64,000 nt of DNA from contig NZ_JAWQJT010000002.1 in the NCBI RefSeq assembly GCF_033441515.1, positions 1 through 64,000 of the forward strand. Reading direction: 5' to 3'. Both the position numbers and the translations under genes were made by a program. Position 1 is the first letter of the stretch; each line of letters opens with the position of its first letter. The DNA is from Amycolatopsis solani. GTDB lineage: Bacteria; Actinomycetota; Actinomycetes; Mycobacteriales; Pseudonocardiaceae. A model generated the notes under the pieces. It ran no database searches. It was not told the DNA's origin and saw only the letters and a list, made by a program, of their open reading frames with translations. Of this stretch, positions 40,734 through 49,074 are shown piece after piece.

Positions 40734-41413
40734 TCAAGCGGTGCCGGCCACCGCCGCGAGCACCCGGGCGAGTTCGGCCGGCTGGGTGTGCGTCGGCCAG
40801 TGGCCGGAGTCGAGGTCCAGGAACTCGAGGTGCTTGACGCGCGCGAGTTCGGGCGCGTCGCCGGCGCTGATCCACTCCTGGGCCTGGGCCGGGGTGAACT
40901 CGGGGCACACGACCACCACCGGCACGTCGAAGCGCCGCTCGTCGGTCAGCCGCACGACGCCGGTGGCCACGCCCGCCGGGACGGGGATCGCGGCGGCGGC
41001 GAAGGCGCGTCGGCGTCCAGGTCGGCCGAGTCCGGGCCCTCGAACGGTTCCCAGCCGGGGAACGGCATGACGCCGTCCCGGATTTCGAAGAAGTCCGCGT
41101 ACGGCTTCCCGTCGGAGGTGGGGAAGCCGCCGACGAGGACGACCGCGGCGACCTTGTCCGGACGCGCGTCCGCGGCCAGCCAGGCCAGGGTGGTCGCGGC
41201 CGAGTGCCCGACCACCACGGGTTTGCCGGCGGTCGCGTCGACCGCGGCGAGCACGGTCGCCAGCTGGTCGTCGAGGGTGGCGGACGTGGCGCCGTCGCCC
41301 TGGCCGGGCAAGGTCAGCGGTACCGGCCTGTGGCCGCGCGACCGGAGCTCGGACGCCACGCCGTCCCAGGCGGATCCGTCGAGCCACAGGCCGGCGATGA
41401 GCAGGATGTCCAT
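40734..41413 (-). pseudogene. Alpha/beta hydrolase with a one-base frameshift
   Basis: Two frames give one complete protein of about 226 residues: MDILLIAGLWLDGSAWDGV, VVVGHSAATTLAWLA (nucleophile Ser), GWEPFEGPDSADLDAD in the first frame, then AFAAAAIPVPAGVATG and LDLDSGHWPTHTQP (catalytic His) in the second. The break lies near 41004-41009, where gaaggcgcgtc replaces an expected gaaggcggcgtc. The span of 680 bases is one short of a multiple of three. Divergent from the WYL regulator, which is broken in the same way. Confidence 0.84.
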
Positions 41414-41510
41414 GAGCGAGTCTCTTTCTCCCGTGCGGTCCGGGCTCACGCTAGAGGCCATTCCGGACAGTCCGCTTCCGGTTCCCGATGCGATCACCTA
41501 GCCTGCCCGG

Positions 41511-42487
41511 GTGCCGAGTGAGCTCAGCCCGACCGCCCGGGCCCTGCGCGCCCTGGAGGTCCTCCAGGCGCGGCCCGGCACGACGGCCGACCAGCTCGCC
41601 GAGCGGCTGGGTGTCACCGAGCGCGCCGCCCGCCGCTACGTCGGGATCCTCCGGGAGGCCGGCATCCCGGTCGAGTCGACCCGGGGCCCGCACGGCGGCT
41701 ACCGGCTCCGGCGCGGGACGCGGCTGCCGCCGATCGTGTTCACCCAGGCCGAGGCGCTGGGCCTGGTCATGGCGGTGCTCGACGGCCAGCCCGCCGCCAC
41801 CGAGGCCGACGACCCGGTGAACGCCGCGCTCGGCAAGGTCATCGAGGCGCTGCCCGAGGGCGTCGGACGGCAGGCAGCCGCCTTGCGCGAGCACGCCACA
41901 GCGGCGCCCGACCGGCACTCGGCCCACCCGGACCCCGCCACGACCAGCGCCCTCGTCGCCGCCGTCGCGGCCAGGCGCCGGGTGGTGATCGCGTACCGCA
42001 GCGAGAGCGGCAACGCGTGGGAGGCGAGGTGGACCCGTGGGCGGTAGTGGTCCGCCACGGGCGCTGGTACCTGCTGTGCCATTCCCACCGGGCGGACGCG
42101 ATCCGCACCTACCGGGTCGACCGGGTCCACGCCGTGGGGCAGACCCCGCACGAGTTCGAGCCCCCCGAGGACCTCGACCCGGTCGCGGCGCTGGAGGAGA
42201 ACCTGGGCACGGGCTGGGAGTTCCCCACCCGGGTGGTGTTCGACGCCCCGCTGACCGAGGTGGCGCCCTGGATCCGGCCACCCATGGGACGGCTGTACCC
42301 CGCGGCGGACGGGTGCGTGCTCGTCGGCAGCACGAACAATCCGGCGATGTACGCGCAGGAGTGGCTGGCGGCCATCCCGTTCGCGTTCCGCGTCGAGGGC
42401 GGAGCCGAGCTGCGTGCCGCGGTCGCGGAGGTCGCGACACGGTTCACCGCGGCCCTGGCACCGCACGCCCCAGACGGTCGTGAGTGA
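41511..42487 (+). pseudogene. WYL-domain HTH regulator with a one-base frameshift
   Basis: The N-terminal HTH (ALEVLQARPGTTADQLAERL, TERAARRYVGILREAG) and WYL domain start (VVIAYRSESGNAWEAR) are in one frame; the rest (VDPWAVVVRHGRWYLLCHS, RTYRVDRVHAV) is in the next. The break is near 42027-42031, where AGG-TG-GAC needs one more G for AGG-GTG-GAC. The span of 977 bases is one short of a multiple of three. Intact it would be about 325 residues. It is divergent from the hydrolase and may regulate it. Confidence 0.86.
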
Positions 42488-42524
42488 AAAAGAGGGTTCT
42501 AACCCTCTTTTTCACTCACGACCG
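42475..42524. terminator. Perfect 24-bp inverted repeat between convergent genes
   Basis: Two perfect 24-base arms (left 42475-42498, right 42501-42524) are separated by only two bases. The arms contain A5/T5 runs and both stop codons: the WYL regulator's TGA (42485-42487) and the carotenoid operon's TGA (42516-42518, minus strand). It should terminate transcription from both sides. Confidence 0.85.
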
Positions 42525-44033
42525 CGCTCCAGCGGCGCCGGCGTTGAGACGGTCGAGGACCCGGATCCGCCCGTGGTTGGGCACTGACCGGATCGGGTGG
42601 CCCGCCAGGCCCCATTGGCGCAGCAGGGTGTTCGCGGCGGTCCAGCCCGTGGTCGCCGCGCGTTCCATGAGCGCCACCGGCAGGTCGATCCGGATCGCGT
42701 CGCCGGCCAGGACCAAGCCGGGCTGGGGCGTCTCGACGGTCGGCCGGTGGGTGAAGCCGCCGACCGGGAACAGCGGGCAGTCCGCCCGCTCGAGGGTGAT
42801 CGAGCCGACCACCCGCGCGTCGGCGGTCTCGGGGTAGAGCCGGTGCAGGAGCTGGTCCAAGTCCTGCGCGACGCGGTCGGTGTCGTCGCCGGCGGCGTAG
42901 GCGTGCAGTTCGACGACCGAGCCGTGGTGCCGCTGGGCCCACCGGCGTGCTTCCCCTTCGTACCGGTCGAGGACGCTGATGTTGTCCAACGGCCGCAGCC
43001 CGCCGGTGCCGAGGAAGGCCGGCCGGGCCGCGTCCACGGGCCGGTCGAGCCACAGCCGCCGGACGACGAACGGCGGGGCCGTGCGCAGCCGGGCCACCGC
43101 GGCACGCCAGTCCTCGGTGCCCAGGCCGGGTGAGCCGCTCACGATCCGTTGCAGGCCAGGCACATCGCACGCGAGGACGACGGCGTCGAAGAACTCGCCG
43201 TCGACGAGGAAACCGCCGGGGCGAAGCTCGACGGCCGTGACCGACTCCCCGGTGCGGATGTCGGCGCGCCGGGCGGAAAGGTAGTCGCCCAAGGGATCCC
43301 ACAGCGCCTGGGGGAACGGCTCGGTGGGGACGTCGAAGAGCAGCCCTTCGGCCGAGCCGAGGAAGTACAGGTGGAACATCGTCGCCAGCTCGGCCGCGGA
43401 CAGCTCGCCGGGGTCGGCGAAGAAGCTGCGGGAGAACACGTCGAACGCCAGGTGCCGGGCCGCGGCGGGGAAGTTGATCGCGGCGAGGAACGTGGCCGCG
43501 TCGACGTGGTCGAGCTGCTCGTAGACGCGGGGGACGCCGACGCCGGCCAGGGGCAGCGCCCGCCGTCCGTCGAGGCGCAGCAGGTCGCGGGCCCGGAAAG
43601 TGGGGCTGCGCAAGGCGAACGCGAGCGCGTTCAACGGCGGGGTGCGCGGCAGCCCGGCGAAGGTGTCCGTGCGGCCGAGCGCGTCGACCAGCGGGTAGTC
43701 CGGCACCGCCGTGAGCCGCCGCAGGCCCGGGTCGGTGCGGGCGAGCAGCGCGCGGAGGTTGTAGTACTGGCGGAAGAACGCGTGGAAGCCGCGGCTCATG
43801 GTGACCTCGGTGCCGTCCGGCAGCCGCTCGGTCCAACCGCCGACCCGCCCGCCGAGGTACTGCTCGCGCTCGAACACCGTGACCTCGACGCCCCGCTCGA
43901 CCAGGCCGGTCGCGGCGGTGAGCCCGGCGATGCCGCCCCCGACGACGGCGACGCGGGGTCGGCGGTCGAGCGTCCCGGCATCGGGGAGCCCGGCGGGGGC
44001 GGGGTGGAGTTCGGCGCGGCGGTCGCGGCTCAC
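42516..44033 (-). CDS. crtU: CrtU-type carotene desaturase/methyltransferase
   Basis: A 505-residue FAD protein with an N-terminal dinucleotide motif (VAVVGGGIAGLTAATGL), MSRGFHAFFRQYYNLRALL after it and a C-terminal FAD-binding end (LVLAGDAIRIDLPVALMERA). It belongs to the CrtU group that converts beta-carotene rings to aromatic phi-rings (isorenieratene). GTG 44033 overlaps the stop of the methyltransferase gene (GTGA). It is the last gene of the operon, ending in the 24-bp hairpin. The final-product assignment rests on the crtYc/Yd-crtU combination known from isorenieratene clusters. Confidence 0.85.
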   Translation of the reverse strand: MSRDRRAELHPAPAGLPDAGTLDRRPRVAVVGGGIAGLTAATGLVERGVEVTVFEREQYLGGRVGGWTERLPDGTEVTMSRGFHAFFRQYYNLRALLARTDPGLRRLTAVPDYPLVDALGRTDTFAGLPRTPPLNALAFALRSPTFRARDLLRLDGRRALPLAGVGVPRVYEQLDHVDAATFLAAINFPAAARHLAFDVFSRSFFADPGELSAAELATMFHLYFLGSAEGLLFDVPTEPFPQALWDPLGDYLSARRADIRTGESVTAVELRPGGFLVDGEFFDAVVLACDVPGLQRIVSGSPGLGTEDWRAAVARLRTAPPFVVRRLWLDRPVDAARPAFLGTGGLRPLDNISVLDRYEGEARRWAQRHHGSVVELHAYAAGDDTDRVAQDLDQLLHRLYPETADARVVGSITLERADCPLFPVGGFTHRPTVETPQPGLVLAGDAIRIDLPVALMERAATTGWTAANTLLRQWGLAGHPIRSVPNHGRIRVLDRLNAGAAGARS

Positions 44034-44737
44034 GGGCGGGTGCCCAGGACGGTGTGGACGATCCCGCGCGACCAGCCGGGCATGGTGCCCGTGCGGACGT
44101 CGGTGAACCCGGCGCGCGTGAGGCGCGCGCAGAGGTCGCCGACGCCGTCGAAGGCGACGACGCTGCGGCGCAGGTGCCGGTACAGCGTCGCGTCGCCGGT
44201 GGCGAGCCGCCCCAGCGGGATGACGACGGCGCCGCACACCGCGTTCCACACCCAGCGGGCGCGCCGCGAGTCCCGCACCGAATACTCGTGCAGCGCGATG
44301 CGCCCACCCGGGCGCAGCAGCCCGTACAACTTCGCCAGCTGAGCGTCGGGATCGTCGAGGTTGCGCACCAGGTAGGCGGCGAAGATTGCGTCGAACGGCT
44401 CGTCGGCCGTCAGGTCCTCCACGGGCGTGTGGACGAACTCGACGCCCGCCGGCCATCGTTTCGCCCGCGCCTGGGCCAGCATCTCGGCGGACGCGTCGAT
44501 CGCGGTGACGCGCGCGCCGGGCGCGACCCGCAGCAGCGCGGCGGTCGACGCGCCGGTGCCGCACCCGGCGTCGAGGACCCGTGAGCCGGGGGCCGGGCCG
44601 AGGCGCCGGGCCGAGATCCGGAGGTGGTGGTGGTAACCCGGGTTGGCGCCGACGAGCCGGTCGTAGGCCGCGGCGCCGCTGTCGAACGCCGACGGCACCT
44701 CCGCGCGCGGCAAACCGTTACGGGTCAACGGGCTCAT
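44030..44737 (-). CDS. crtT: CrtT-like SAM-dependent methyltransferase
   Basis: A 235-residue class I methyltransferase: SAM motif LDAGCGTGASTAALL, acidic residue in AIDASAEMLAQA, IFAAYLVRNLDDPDAQL and LLRPGGRIALHEYS. It is of the UbiE/COQ5 type that accompanies actinomycete carotenoid clusters as crtT; its role there is unclear. ATG 44737 overlaps the previous stop (ATGA) and its own stop overlaps crtU (GTGA). Confidence 0.8.
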   Translation of the reverse strand: MSPLTRNGLPRAEVPSAFDSGAAAYDRLVGANPGYHHHLRISARRLGPAPGSRVLDAGCGTGASTAALLRVAPGARVTAIDASAEMLAQARAKRWPAGVEFVHTPVEDLTADEPFDAIFAAYLVRNLDDPDAQLAKLYGLLRPGGRIALHEYSVRDSRRARWVWNAVCGAVVIPLGRLATGDATLYRHLRRSVVAFDGVGDLCARLTRAGFTDVRTGTMPGWSRGIVHTVLGTRP

Positions 44738-45051
44738 GCACTCTCCTTTGGCGACTTCCCGCGCTCCCACAGCAGCAGGACGGCGGTGACCATGGCGTAG
44801 CCGAACAGGAAGTCCTCGACCGGGATGTCCCAGGGGAACCGCCACCCGGTGATGCCTTCGGGGGAGTACCGGACGATCGGGGCGGACAGCTTCGTCAGCC
44901 AGCCGTCCACCGGGACCTGGAACGCGGTCACGATGGCCATCGTGACCCAGTAGGACGGCCGGCGCAGCAGGCCGGTGCGCAGGACGAGCAGTTCGGCGGC
45001 GACCACGACGAGCACGGCGGCGACGGCGGGAACCGTGTAACCCCAGGGCAT
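44734..45051 (-). CDS. crtYd: Lycopene cyclase subunit CrtYd-like
   Basis: A 105-residue membrane protein with three hydrophobic helices and the lycopene-cyclase-domain motif GWRFPWDIPVEDFLFGYAM. Together with the preceding CrtYc-like gene it forms the heterodimeric cyclase that makes beta-ionone rings from lycopene. ATG 45051 overlaps the stop of crtYc by one base (TGATG). Confidence 0.87.
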   Translation of the reverse strand: MPWGYTVPAVAAVLVVVAAELLVLRTGLLRRPSYWVTMAIVTAFQVPVDGWLTKLSAPIVRYSPEGITGWRFPWDIPVEDFLFGYAMVTAVLLLWERGKSPKESA

Positions 45052-45398
45052 CAGCGCGACACCCGCTCCCGGCGCCGGAGCAGCCGCGCGAGGACCTTGC
45101 CGGTCAGCTGCACGGCTTCGTGGGTCAGCAGCCCGCACACCGGGACCACGACGAAGAACAGCACTTCCTCGAGCGGGATCCCCAGCGGCGCCCGCACCCC
45201 GATGACGAACTCCGGGGCGAAGTCCCACACGCCGGCGGCGATCGCGACGGCGTCCCAGACCAGGAACACCCCCGCGACCGGCAGCACGGCCCGCGCCAGC
45301 CGCCGCGGCCGCCGCCAGACGCGAGCGCCCGCCAGTTCCAGCGGCAGCGTGACGACGACACAGGCGGCGAGGACGAGCAGGTACTCCAGCTTGCCCAC
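45051..45398 (-). CDS. crtYc: Lycopene cyclase subunit CrtYc-like
   Basis: A 115-residue membrane protein with about three helices and the cyclase motif APLGIPLEEVLFFVVVPVCG, homologous in layout to its partner. GTG 45398 lies one base after the crtB stop (TGAcGTG), which supports this start (MGKLEYLLVLAACVV). Confidence 0.87.
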   Translation of the reverse strand: MGKLEYLLVLAACVVVTLPLELAGARVWRRPRRLARAVLPVAGVFLVWDAVAIAAGVWDFAPEFVIGVRAPLGIPLEEVLFFVVVPVCGLLTHEAVQLTGKVLARLLRRRERVSR

Positions 45399-45399
45399 G

Positions 45400-46347
45400 T
45401 CAGGCCACCGCCACCGGATGACGGCGGCGCGCCCACTGGGCCCGGACGAGCGCGTCGCCGGCCGCGAGCGCCCGGCGGTACCGGGGTACCCGGGCACGCC
45501 CGGCGAAGACGTTGAAGCCCGCGGCCTCGATGCGGTCGAGAATGCCGCCGTAGAGCGTGAACGCCGTCGCCACGCACGGCCGGGACGCCGGGTGCAGCAT
45601 CGCGATGCCCGGCCGGGCCTCGGCGTAGATCCGGCGGGTCCGCTCGACCTGCTCGACGAGGGCCCGCCGCACCGCGGAGTCCAGCTGCCGCGTCCGGGCG
45701 CACCACCGCAGCCGGTCCCGGTCGACGCCGGCCGCGGCGAGCTCGTCGGCCGGCAGGTACACCCGGCCGCGGTCGAGGTCCTCGGCGACGTCACGCAGGA
45801 AGTTGGTCAGCTGGAACGCCTTGCCGAGCGCGGCGGCCCGCGGGGCCGCGTCCGCGCGGGCGACGACGGTGCCGAGCACCGGCAGCACCTGCAGCCCGAT
45901 CACCTCGGCCGACCCGTGGACGTATTCGTCGAGCGCGGACCGGGTCGGGTAGCCGGTGACCGAAAGGTCCATCCGCATGGACGCGAAGAACGCGCGGAAG
46001 TGCGGCTCGGAGATTTCGTAGCGGGCCACCGTGTCGAGCACGGCGGTGAGCAGCGGGTCGTCACTGTGGCCGGCGGCGAGTTCGGCGAAGAACCGCCGTT
46101 CGACGTCGTGCAGGGTGGCGGCGATCGACTCCGGCGTGGCGCCGGGCTCGGGTTCGTCGACGAGGTCGTCGAGCCGTCGCGCGAACGCGTAGAGGGCGTG
46201 GACGGCCGGGCGTTGCGCGGGGGAGAGCATGCGCGTGGCGAGGAAGTAGGTCCGGCCGTGCCGGGCGTTGACCTCCCGGCAACGCTGGTAGGCCTGCCGC
46301 AGCCCCGGATCGGTGATGCCGGCGGCGTCGAGCTCACGGCTCGTCAT
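45400..46347 (-). CDS. crtB: Phytoene synthase
   Basis: A 315-residue head-to-head prenyl synthase: YFLATRMLSPAQRPAVHALY, first Asp-rich motif RRLDDLVDE (D60, D61, D64), second motif NFLRDVAEDLDRGRVYLP. It joins two geranylgeranyl diphosphates into phytoene. ATG 46347 overlaps the crtI stop (ATGA). Confidence 0.93.
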   Translation of the reverse strand: MTSRELDAAGITDPGLRQAYQRCREVNARHGRTYFLATRMLSPAQRPAVHALYAFARRLDDLVDEPEPGATPESIAATLHDVERRFFAELAAGHSDDPLLTAVLDTVARYEISEPHFRAFFASMRMDLSVTGYPTRSALDEYVHGSAEVIGLQVLPVLGTVVARADAAPRAAALGKAFQLTNFLRDVAEDLDRGRVYLPADELAAAGVDRDRLRWCARTRQLDSAVRRALVEQVERTRRIYAEARPGIAMLHPASRPCVATAFTLYGGILDRIEAAGFNVFAGRARVPRYRRALAAGDALVRAQWARRRHPVAVA

Positions 46348-47846
46348 CGGGCTCCCTCCATGGTGCGGCCGGCGGTGCGGCGGGTGCCGGTGATCCGGTC
46401 CGCGGCGAGCCGGCCGGAGATCAGGACCGTCGGGACGCCGACGCCGGGCACGGTCCCGCCGCCGGCGAGCACCACGTTTTCCGTGCCGGGCGGCAGGTTC
46501 CGGGGCCGGAACGGCCCGGTTTGGCCGAACGAGTGCGCGTAGCTGAACGGCGTCCCCGCCACCAGCCCGCGCCGCTGCCAGTCCGCCGGGCTCAGGACGT
46601 AGGACACCTCGGGGGTGAAGCCGGGCAGCAGCCGGGACCGGACGTGCTCGAGGACCTCGTCGGCGTAGGGCCCGGCTTCGGCGTCCCAGTCGCGGGGCCC
46701 GCGGTCGAGGTTCGGCACCGGCGCCAGGATCGAGAACAGTTCCTTGCCCGGCGGGGCCAGCGACGGGTCGGTCGCCGTCGGGCGGGTGATCAGCAGGGAC
46801 GGGTCGCTCATCCGCCGTCCGTCGGTGATCAGCTCGCGGAACGTCGAGGCCCAGCCTTCCCCGAAGGAGATCGTGTGGTGCCCGATCGGGTGATCCGCGT
46901 GGCCGCCCGCGTGCAGAACCAATGCCGATGGCGCCGCGCGCAGCGGAACGGGACGCCGTGGGGCCCGGCCGAGCAGCCGGTAGCTCTCGTGCGGTTCGGT
47001 GGTCAGGACGACGGCGTCGGCTTCGATCCGCTCGCCGTCGCTTGTGTGCACGGCCGTGACCCGCGTGCCACGGCGTTCGAGCGCCGTCACGGACGCGCCG
47101 AAGCGGAACTCGACGCCGGCGTCGGTGGCGGCCCGGGCCATGGCCTGCGGGACGGCCGCCATGCCGCCGTCGGGGAAGTAGACGCCGCCGACCGTGTCCA
47201 TGTAGGAAATGACCGCGTACAGCGCGAGGGCCCGCATCGGCGATTCCCCCGCGTACAACGCTTGGAAGGTGAAGACGCGCTTGAGGCGTTCGTCGGTCAG
47301 GAAGGCGCCGATCCGGTTGTCCAGGCGCCGGAACCCGCCGAGCGCGACCAGCCGGGCCAGGTCGGGGGAGAGCAGGCCGAGCGGCGAGTCGAAGTTGGCC
47401 GCGATGAACCGGTCGAACTCGGCGCGGTAGAGGCGGGTCAGCCAGTCGCGCAGCCGGCGGTAGCCCGCGGCCTCGGTGGGGCCGGCGAAGTCCCGCACGG
47501 CGTCGGTCATCCGCTCGGGATCGGTGTGCACCGGCAAGACCGACCCGTCGCCGAACCGGGCCGTGTAGGCGGGCTCCAGGCGGGTGAGCCGCACGTGGTC
47601 CGCCAGGTCCGTGCCCACCGCGGCGAAGGCGTCGCCGAGGAGCTCCGGCATGGTCAGCACCGTCGGGCCGGTGTCGAGCCGGTAGCCGTCGAGGTCCACG
47701 CGCCCGGCTCGCCCGCCCGGGCCGGGATCGCGTTCGACGACGACCACCGAACGACCACGCCCGGCCAGGTGCAGGGCCGCCGAGAGCCCGGCGAGCCCGG
47801 CTCCGACGACCACCACCCGGTCGGTGCGGCCGGTGACCGTCCTCAT
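46344..47846 (-). CDS. crtI: Phytoene desaturase
   Basis: A 500-residue CrtI-type FAD desaturase: VVVVGAGLAGLSAALHLAGR at the N-terminus, GYRLDTGPTVLTMPELL, VGGVYFPDGGMAAVPQAM, and the C-terminal signature GGGTVPGVGVPTVLISGRL. It desaturates phytoene stepwise to lycopene. ATG 47846 overlaps the crtE stop (ATGA). Confidence 0.94.
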   Translation of the reverse strand: MRTVTGRTDRVVVVGAGLAGLSAALHLAGRGRSVVVVERDPGPGGRAGRVDLDGYRLDTGPTVLTMPELLGDAFAAVGTDLADHVRLTRLEPAYTARFGDGSVLPVHTDPERMTDAVRDFAGPTEAAGYRRLRDWLTRLYRAEFDRFIAANFDSPLGLLSPDLARLVALGGFRRLDNRIGAFLTDERLKRVFTFQALYAGESPMRALALYAVISYMDTVGGVYFPDGGMAAVPQAMARAATDAGVEFRFGASVTALERRGTRVTAVHTSDGERIEADAVVLTTEPHESYRLLGRAPRRPVPLRAAPSALVLHAGGHADHPIGHHTISFGEGWASTFRELITDGRRMSDPSLLITRPTATDPSLAPPGKELFSILAPVPNLDRGPRDWDAEAGPYADEVLEHVRSRLLPGFTPEVSYVLSPADWQRRGLVAGTPFSYAHSFGQTGPFRPRNLPPGTENVVLAGGGTVPGVGVPTVLISGRLAADRITGTRRTAGRTMEGAR

Positions 47847-48922
47847 CGGACCCGTTCGGTGCACTGCAGGGCCAGGGTGGTCAGCGCGTCCGCGGGTTGC
47901 TGGGGCAGACCGGCCAGGTCGAGCACCTCGAGCGCGTGGCGGACCCGGTCGTCGGCGAACTTCTCCAGCTGGTCGCGCGCCCCGGTCGCGGTGATCAGCC
48001 GCTGCCAGCGCTCGACCGCGGCCGTGTCGACGACGTCGAGGGCCAGCAGCCCGGCCAGCTCGGCGCGCTGCGAGTGGTCGGCCAGCTCGGCGGCGAGGAC
48101 GACGACCGTGGAGGCCTTCCGCTCGCGCAGGTCGTCGCCGACCGGCTTGCCGGTGACGGCCGGGTCGCCGAACACCCCGAGCAGGTCGTCGCGGAACTGG
48201 AAGGCTTCCCCGACCAGGCCGCCGTACGTGCCGAGCGCGGCGCGGACGCGCTCGTCGCACCCGGCGAGCGCGGCGCCGAACTCGAGTGGGCGGCGCACGG
48301 TGTAGTTGCCCGACTTGCGGCGGACGACGTCGAGGACGTCACCCCACGAGGGCAGCGCGCGGGCGTCGTTGACCAGGTCGCCGAGCTGGCCGACGGCCAG
48401 CTCGGAGCGCAGGTGGTCGTAGACCGGCCAGCCCCGGGCGAGCACGTCGGCGGGCAGGCCGCTGCTGCGGAGCAGCTGCTCGGACCAGACGAGGAACAGG
48501 TCGCCGGCGAGGACCGCGGCCGACTCGCCGAACCGCGCGGCCGAGCCGCCGAGTCCCGCCTCGGCGTGCCAGCGGGCGAACGTGACGTGCAGGGCCGGCC
48601 GGCCTCGCCGACGTTCGGAGCCGTCCATGACGTCGTCCTGGGCCAGCGCGAAGCAGTGCAGCAGTTCGAGTGCGGAGGCGGCTCGCAGCGCCGCTTCGTC
48701 GTCCGGCTCACCGCAGCGCCAGCCGGTGTAGGCGAACAGCGGCCGCAGGAACTTGCCGTCCGCGACGAACTCCGGAAGCGCGGTGGCCGCGGGGGTGGCG
48801 GCGCGTCCGGTGAAGTGCTCCCGCACCCGTTCGGTGACGAAGTCGTGCACGTCGTCCGCGCACTTCCGGCGCAGCCCGGCCAGCCACGCGGTGGTCGATC
48901 CGGCGTCGGCGATCACGGCCAT
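47843..48922 (-). CDS. crtE: Geranylgeranyl diphosphate synthase (polyprenyl synthetase)
   Basis: A 359-residue trans-prenyl synthase with a first Asp-rich motif QDDVMDGS (D96, D97, D100) and second FQFRDDLLGVFGD. It supplies C20 diphosphate for carotenoids. It opens the crtE-I-B-Yc-Yd-T-U operon; GAAGGAGCTCGG precedes the ATG. A stress-type promoter lies at 48981-49005, and a direct repeat TCGATGCA lies in the leader. Confidence 0.92.
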   Translation of the reverse strand: MAVIADAGSTTAWLAGLRRKCADDVHDFVTERVREHFTGRAATPAATALPEFVADGKFLRPLFAYTGWRCGEPDDEAALRAASALELLHCFALAQDDVMDGSERRRGRPALHVTFARWHAEAGLGGSAARFGESAAVLAGDLFLVWSEQLLRSSGLPADVLARGWPVYDHLRSELAVGQLGDLVNDARALPSWGDVLDVVRRKSGNYTVRRPLEFGAALAGCDERVRAALGTYGGLVGEAFQFRDDLLGVFGDPAVTGKPVGDDLRERKASTVVVLAAELADHSQRAELAGLLALDVVDTAAVERWQRLITATGARDQLEKFADDRVRHALEVLDLAGLPQQPADALTTLALQCTERVR

Positions 48923-48950
48923 CCGAGCTCCTTCGATTGACGCCGGTCAT

Positions 48951-48969
48951 TCGATGCACGATCGATGCA
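48951..48969. promoter_or_regulatory. Direct repeat in the crt leader, possible regulator site
   Basis: TCGATGCA-cga-TCGATGCA is a perfect 8-bp direct repeat with an 11-base period, overlapping a palindrome ATGCA-cgatcga-TGCAT. It lies between the stress-type -10 and crtE, so a bound protein could block transcription. The regulator is not in the window. Confidence 0.5.
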
Positions 48970-48980
48970 TCTGGTCGCCT

Positions 48981-49005
48981 GTACCCTAGCGGCGTCCGGA
49001 TAAAC
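48981..49005 (-). promoter_or_regulatory. SigB/SigF-type promoter for the carotenoid operon
   Basis: GTTT-N15-GGGTAC on the minus strand, an exact consensus match about 60 bases upstream of crtE. Dependence of crt genes on a SigB-family factor (CrtS) is known in some Streptomyces. Confidence 0.78.
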
Positions 49006-49074
49006 GTTCTGTCCCCCAAAAGAGGAGTGACGCCCCGTCGTGCACTTTCGTTGCGTTGCGTCCACGATAGATCA

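Noticed and set aside
45480..45500. GGGTACC sequences inside crtB and other genes
   Set aside because: They are within coding DNA, without the -35 and without a gene start downstream.
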